64,000 bases of DNA from the NCBI RefSeq assembly GCF_019891545.1, contig NZ_JAHDIU010000002.1, forward strand, positions 62,001-126,000, read 5' to 3'. Shown here piece after piece: positions 63,415-64,000 of the stretch (positions are counted from its first letter, which is position 1; each line of letters opens with the position of its first letter). Below the pieces are notes generated by a model that did no database searches, had not been told where the DNA came from, and saw nothing but the letters and a program-made list of their open reading frames with translations. The stretch is from Flavobacterium coralii. Its GTDB lineage: Bacteria; Bacteroidota; Bacteroidia; Flavobacteriales; Flavobacteriaceae. The translations under genes and the position numbers were made by a program.

Positions 63415-64000
63415 ATGATAGAAAACAGAGATATACTTAAATCTTATTTTGAGCCGGGAGATAAGCCATCACACTCCCACTATGCTAGTGTTATAGACAG
63501 CCTGCTGCACAGGGAAGAAGATAAAGCCCCTGCTGTAAAGCCGGTTGATATCGAAAACGATACACAGTTTGTAACCCCGAAAACGGCAGCACTTATTGTT
63601 GAGTCTATTGCTGTTAAAACTGTAAATGATAAAGCTCCTGACGATAATGGTAATGTAACAGTTACAAACGTTACCGGAAGTGCTGCAACCATTACCGGTA
63701 CTATTGCTGTAAACCAGGTCTCTGGGCTGCAGCAGGATTTAGATACCAAAGTTAACAGTAACAATCTTAAAACGGTAAATGGGCAACCACTCGTTGGCTC
63801 CGGTAATATTACCGTAACGACAGGGCAGAAGAAGATAATTTCGGTACCGGCGGCACCTTATACCATACCCGGCACTTCACCTGCTGTTGCTTTTCCTGCA
63901 GGCTGCGATATAATTCCGTTAGAAGCTAACAAAACCTATATATTTAAAGGGAAATATTATATTGCTAATGGTACATCGCATACTATTTCTATAGGGTGGT
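63415..64000 (+). CDS. Tail-fibre-like protein (partial, runs off the window)
   Basis: An open frame from ATG 63415 to the window end (195 codons so far). It begins MIENRDILKSYFEPGDKP, has AVKTVNDKAPDDNGNVTVT, and later LKTVNGQPLVGSGNITVT; the phrase TVNGxxLxGSGNIT is common in phage tail fibres and receptor-binding proteins. It is divergent from the eCIS operon and would fit the receptor-binding fibre of the particle. The rest of the gene is outside the window, so its length and tip domain cannot be judged. Confidence 0.7.
   Translation, partial: MIENRDILKSYFEPGDKPSHSHYASVIDSLLHREEDKAPAVKPVDIENDTQFVTPKTAALIVESIAVKTVNDKAPDDNGNVTVTNVTGSAATITGTIAVNQVSGLQQDLDTKVNSNNLKTVNGQPLVGSGNITVTTGQKKIISVPAAPYTIPGTSPAVAFPAGCDIIPLEANKTYIFKGKYYIANGTSHTISIGW

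Overview
The window looks like a chromosomal segment of a Bacteroidota member, most likely a flavobacterium. The reasons are low-GC DNA, many promoters with the Bacteroidota -7 element TAnnTTTG (often with TTG about 20 bp upstream), a fused ccoN-ccoO gene with a single-haem CcoP, and gene families typical of Flavobacteriaceae.

Positions 1-13,500 hold mostly housekeeping genes: a nucleoside-permease-type MFS transporter, an SRPBCC protein, an aldose-1-epimerase-like enzyme, a small lipoprotein, smpB, fahA, glyA, a DoxX-like membrane protein, a vWA/MoxR-type AAA pair around an unknown membrane-anchored protein, a sodium:solute symporter and a single-domain response regulator. Two hairpin-forming intergenic elements lie at 11,245-11,525.

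Positions 13,668-24,571 form a microaerobic respiration island. An Fnr/Crp-type regulator faces ccoI, followed by ccoS, ccoNO, ccoQ, ccoP, ccoG, ccoH and a TauE/SafE-like membrane protein, then hemN on the opposite strand. Three promoters (ccoI, ccoS-ccoNO, hemN) carry an Fnr-like box ATGAY-AAAW-ATCAT, each centred exactly 36.5 bp upstream of the last G of the -7 element.

Positions 24,700-30,280 carry a periplasmic rhodanese, a small GNAT protein, a pirin, a processive-type GT2 glycosyltransferase, a membrane protein/winged-helix regulator pair, a small membrane protein and an MpaB/DUF2236 oxygenase-like protein.

Positions 30,286-64,000 are an extracellular contractile injection system (eCIS; Afp/PVC/AlgoCIS/MAC type) with one sheath gene. 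One long minus-strand operon starts near 63,129. It runs in order: cap/terminator protein (DUF4255), sheath, two tube proteins, a 57-aa DUF5908-type protein, LysM hub protein, VgrG-like spike, PAAR tip, gp25, two large baseplate wedge proteins, two unassigned proteins and a tape measure. It ends in cargo: a putative toxin (750 aa) with a small partner, a HEAT-like protein, and a 1387-aa modular effector with a C-terminal SHH nuclease-like domain and a 385-aa partner that overlaps its stop codon. Beyond a terminator lies an orphan fragment of the 1387-aa scaffold, a sign of cassette recombination. The Afp15-type AAA ATPase follows a NarL-type response regulator on the plus strand. Divergent from that pair, a 59-aa protein, a patatin phospholipase and a CHAP/peptidoglycan-binding hydrolase form a second minus-strand unit. 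A fibre-like gene runs off the right end, divergent from the eCIS operon. A 23-bp motif shared upstream of both minus-strand units (33,254 and 63,192) may tie them into one regulon.

Functional assignments are from motif and family recognition only; no searches were run.
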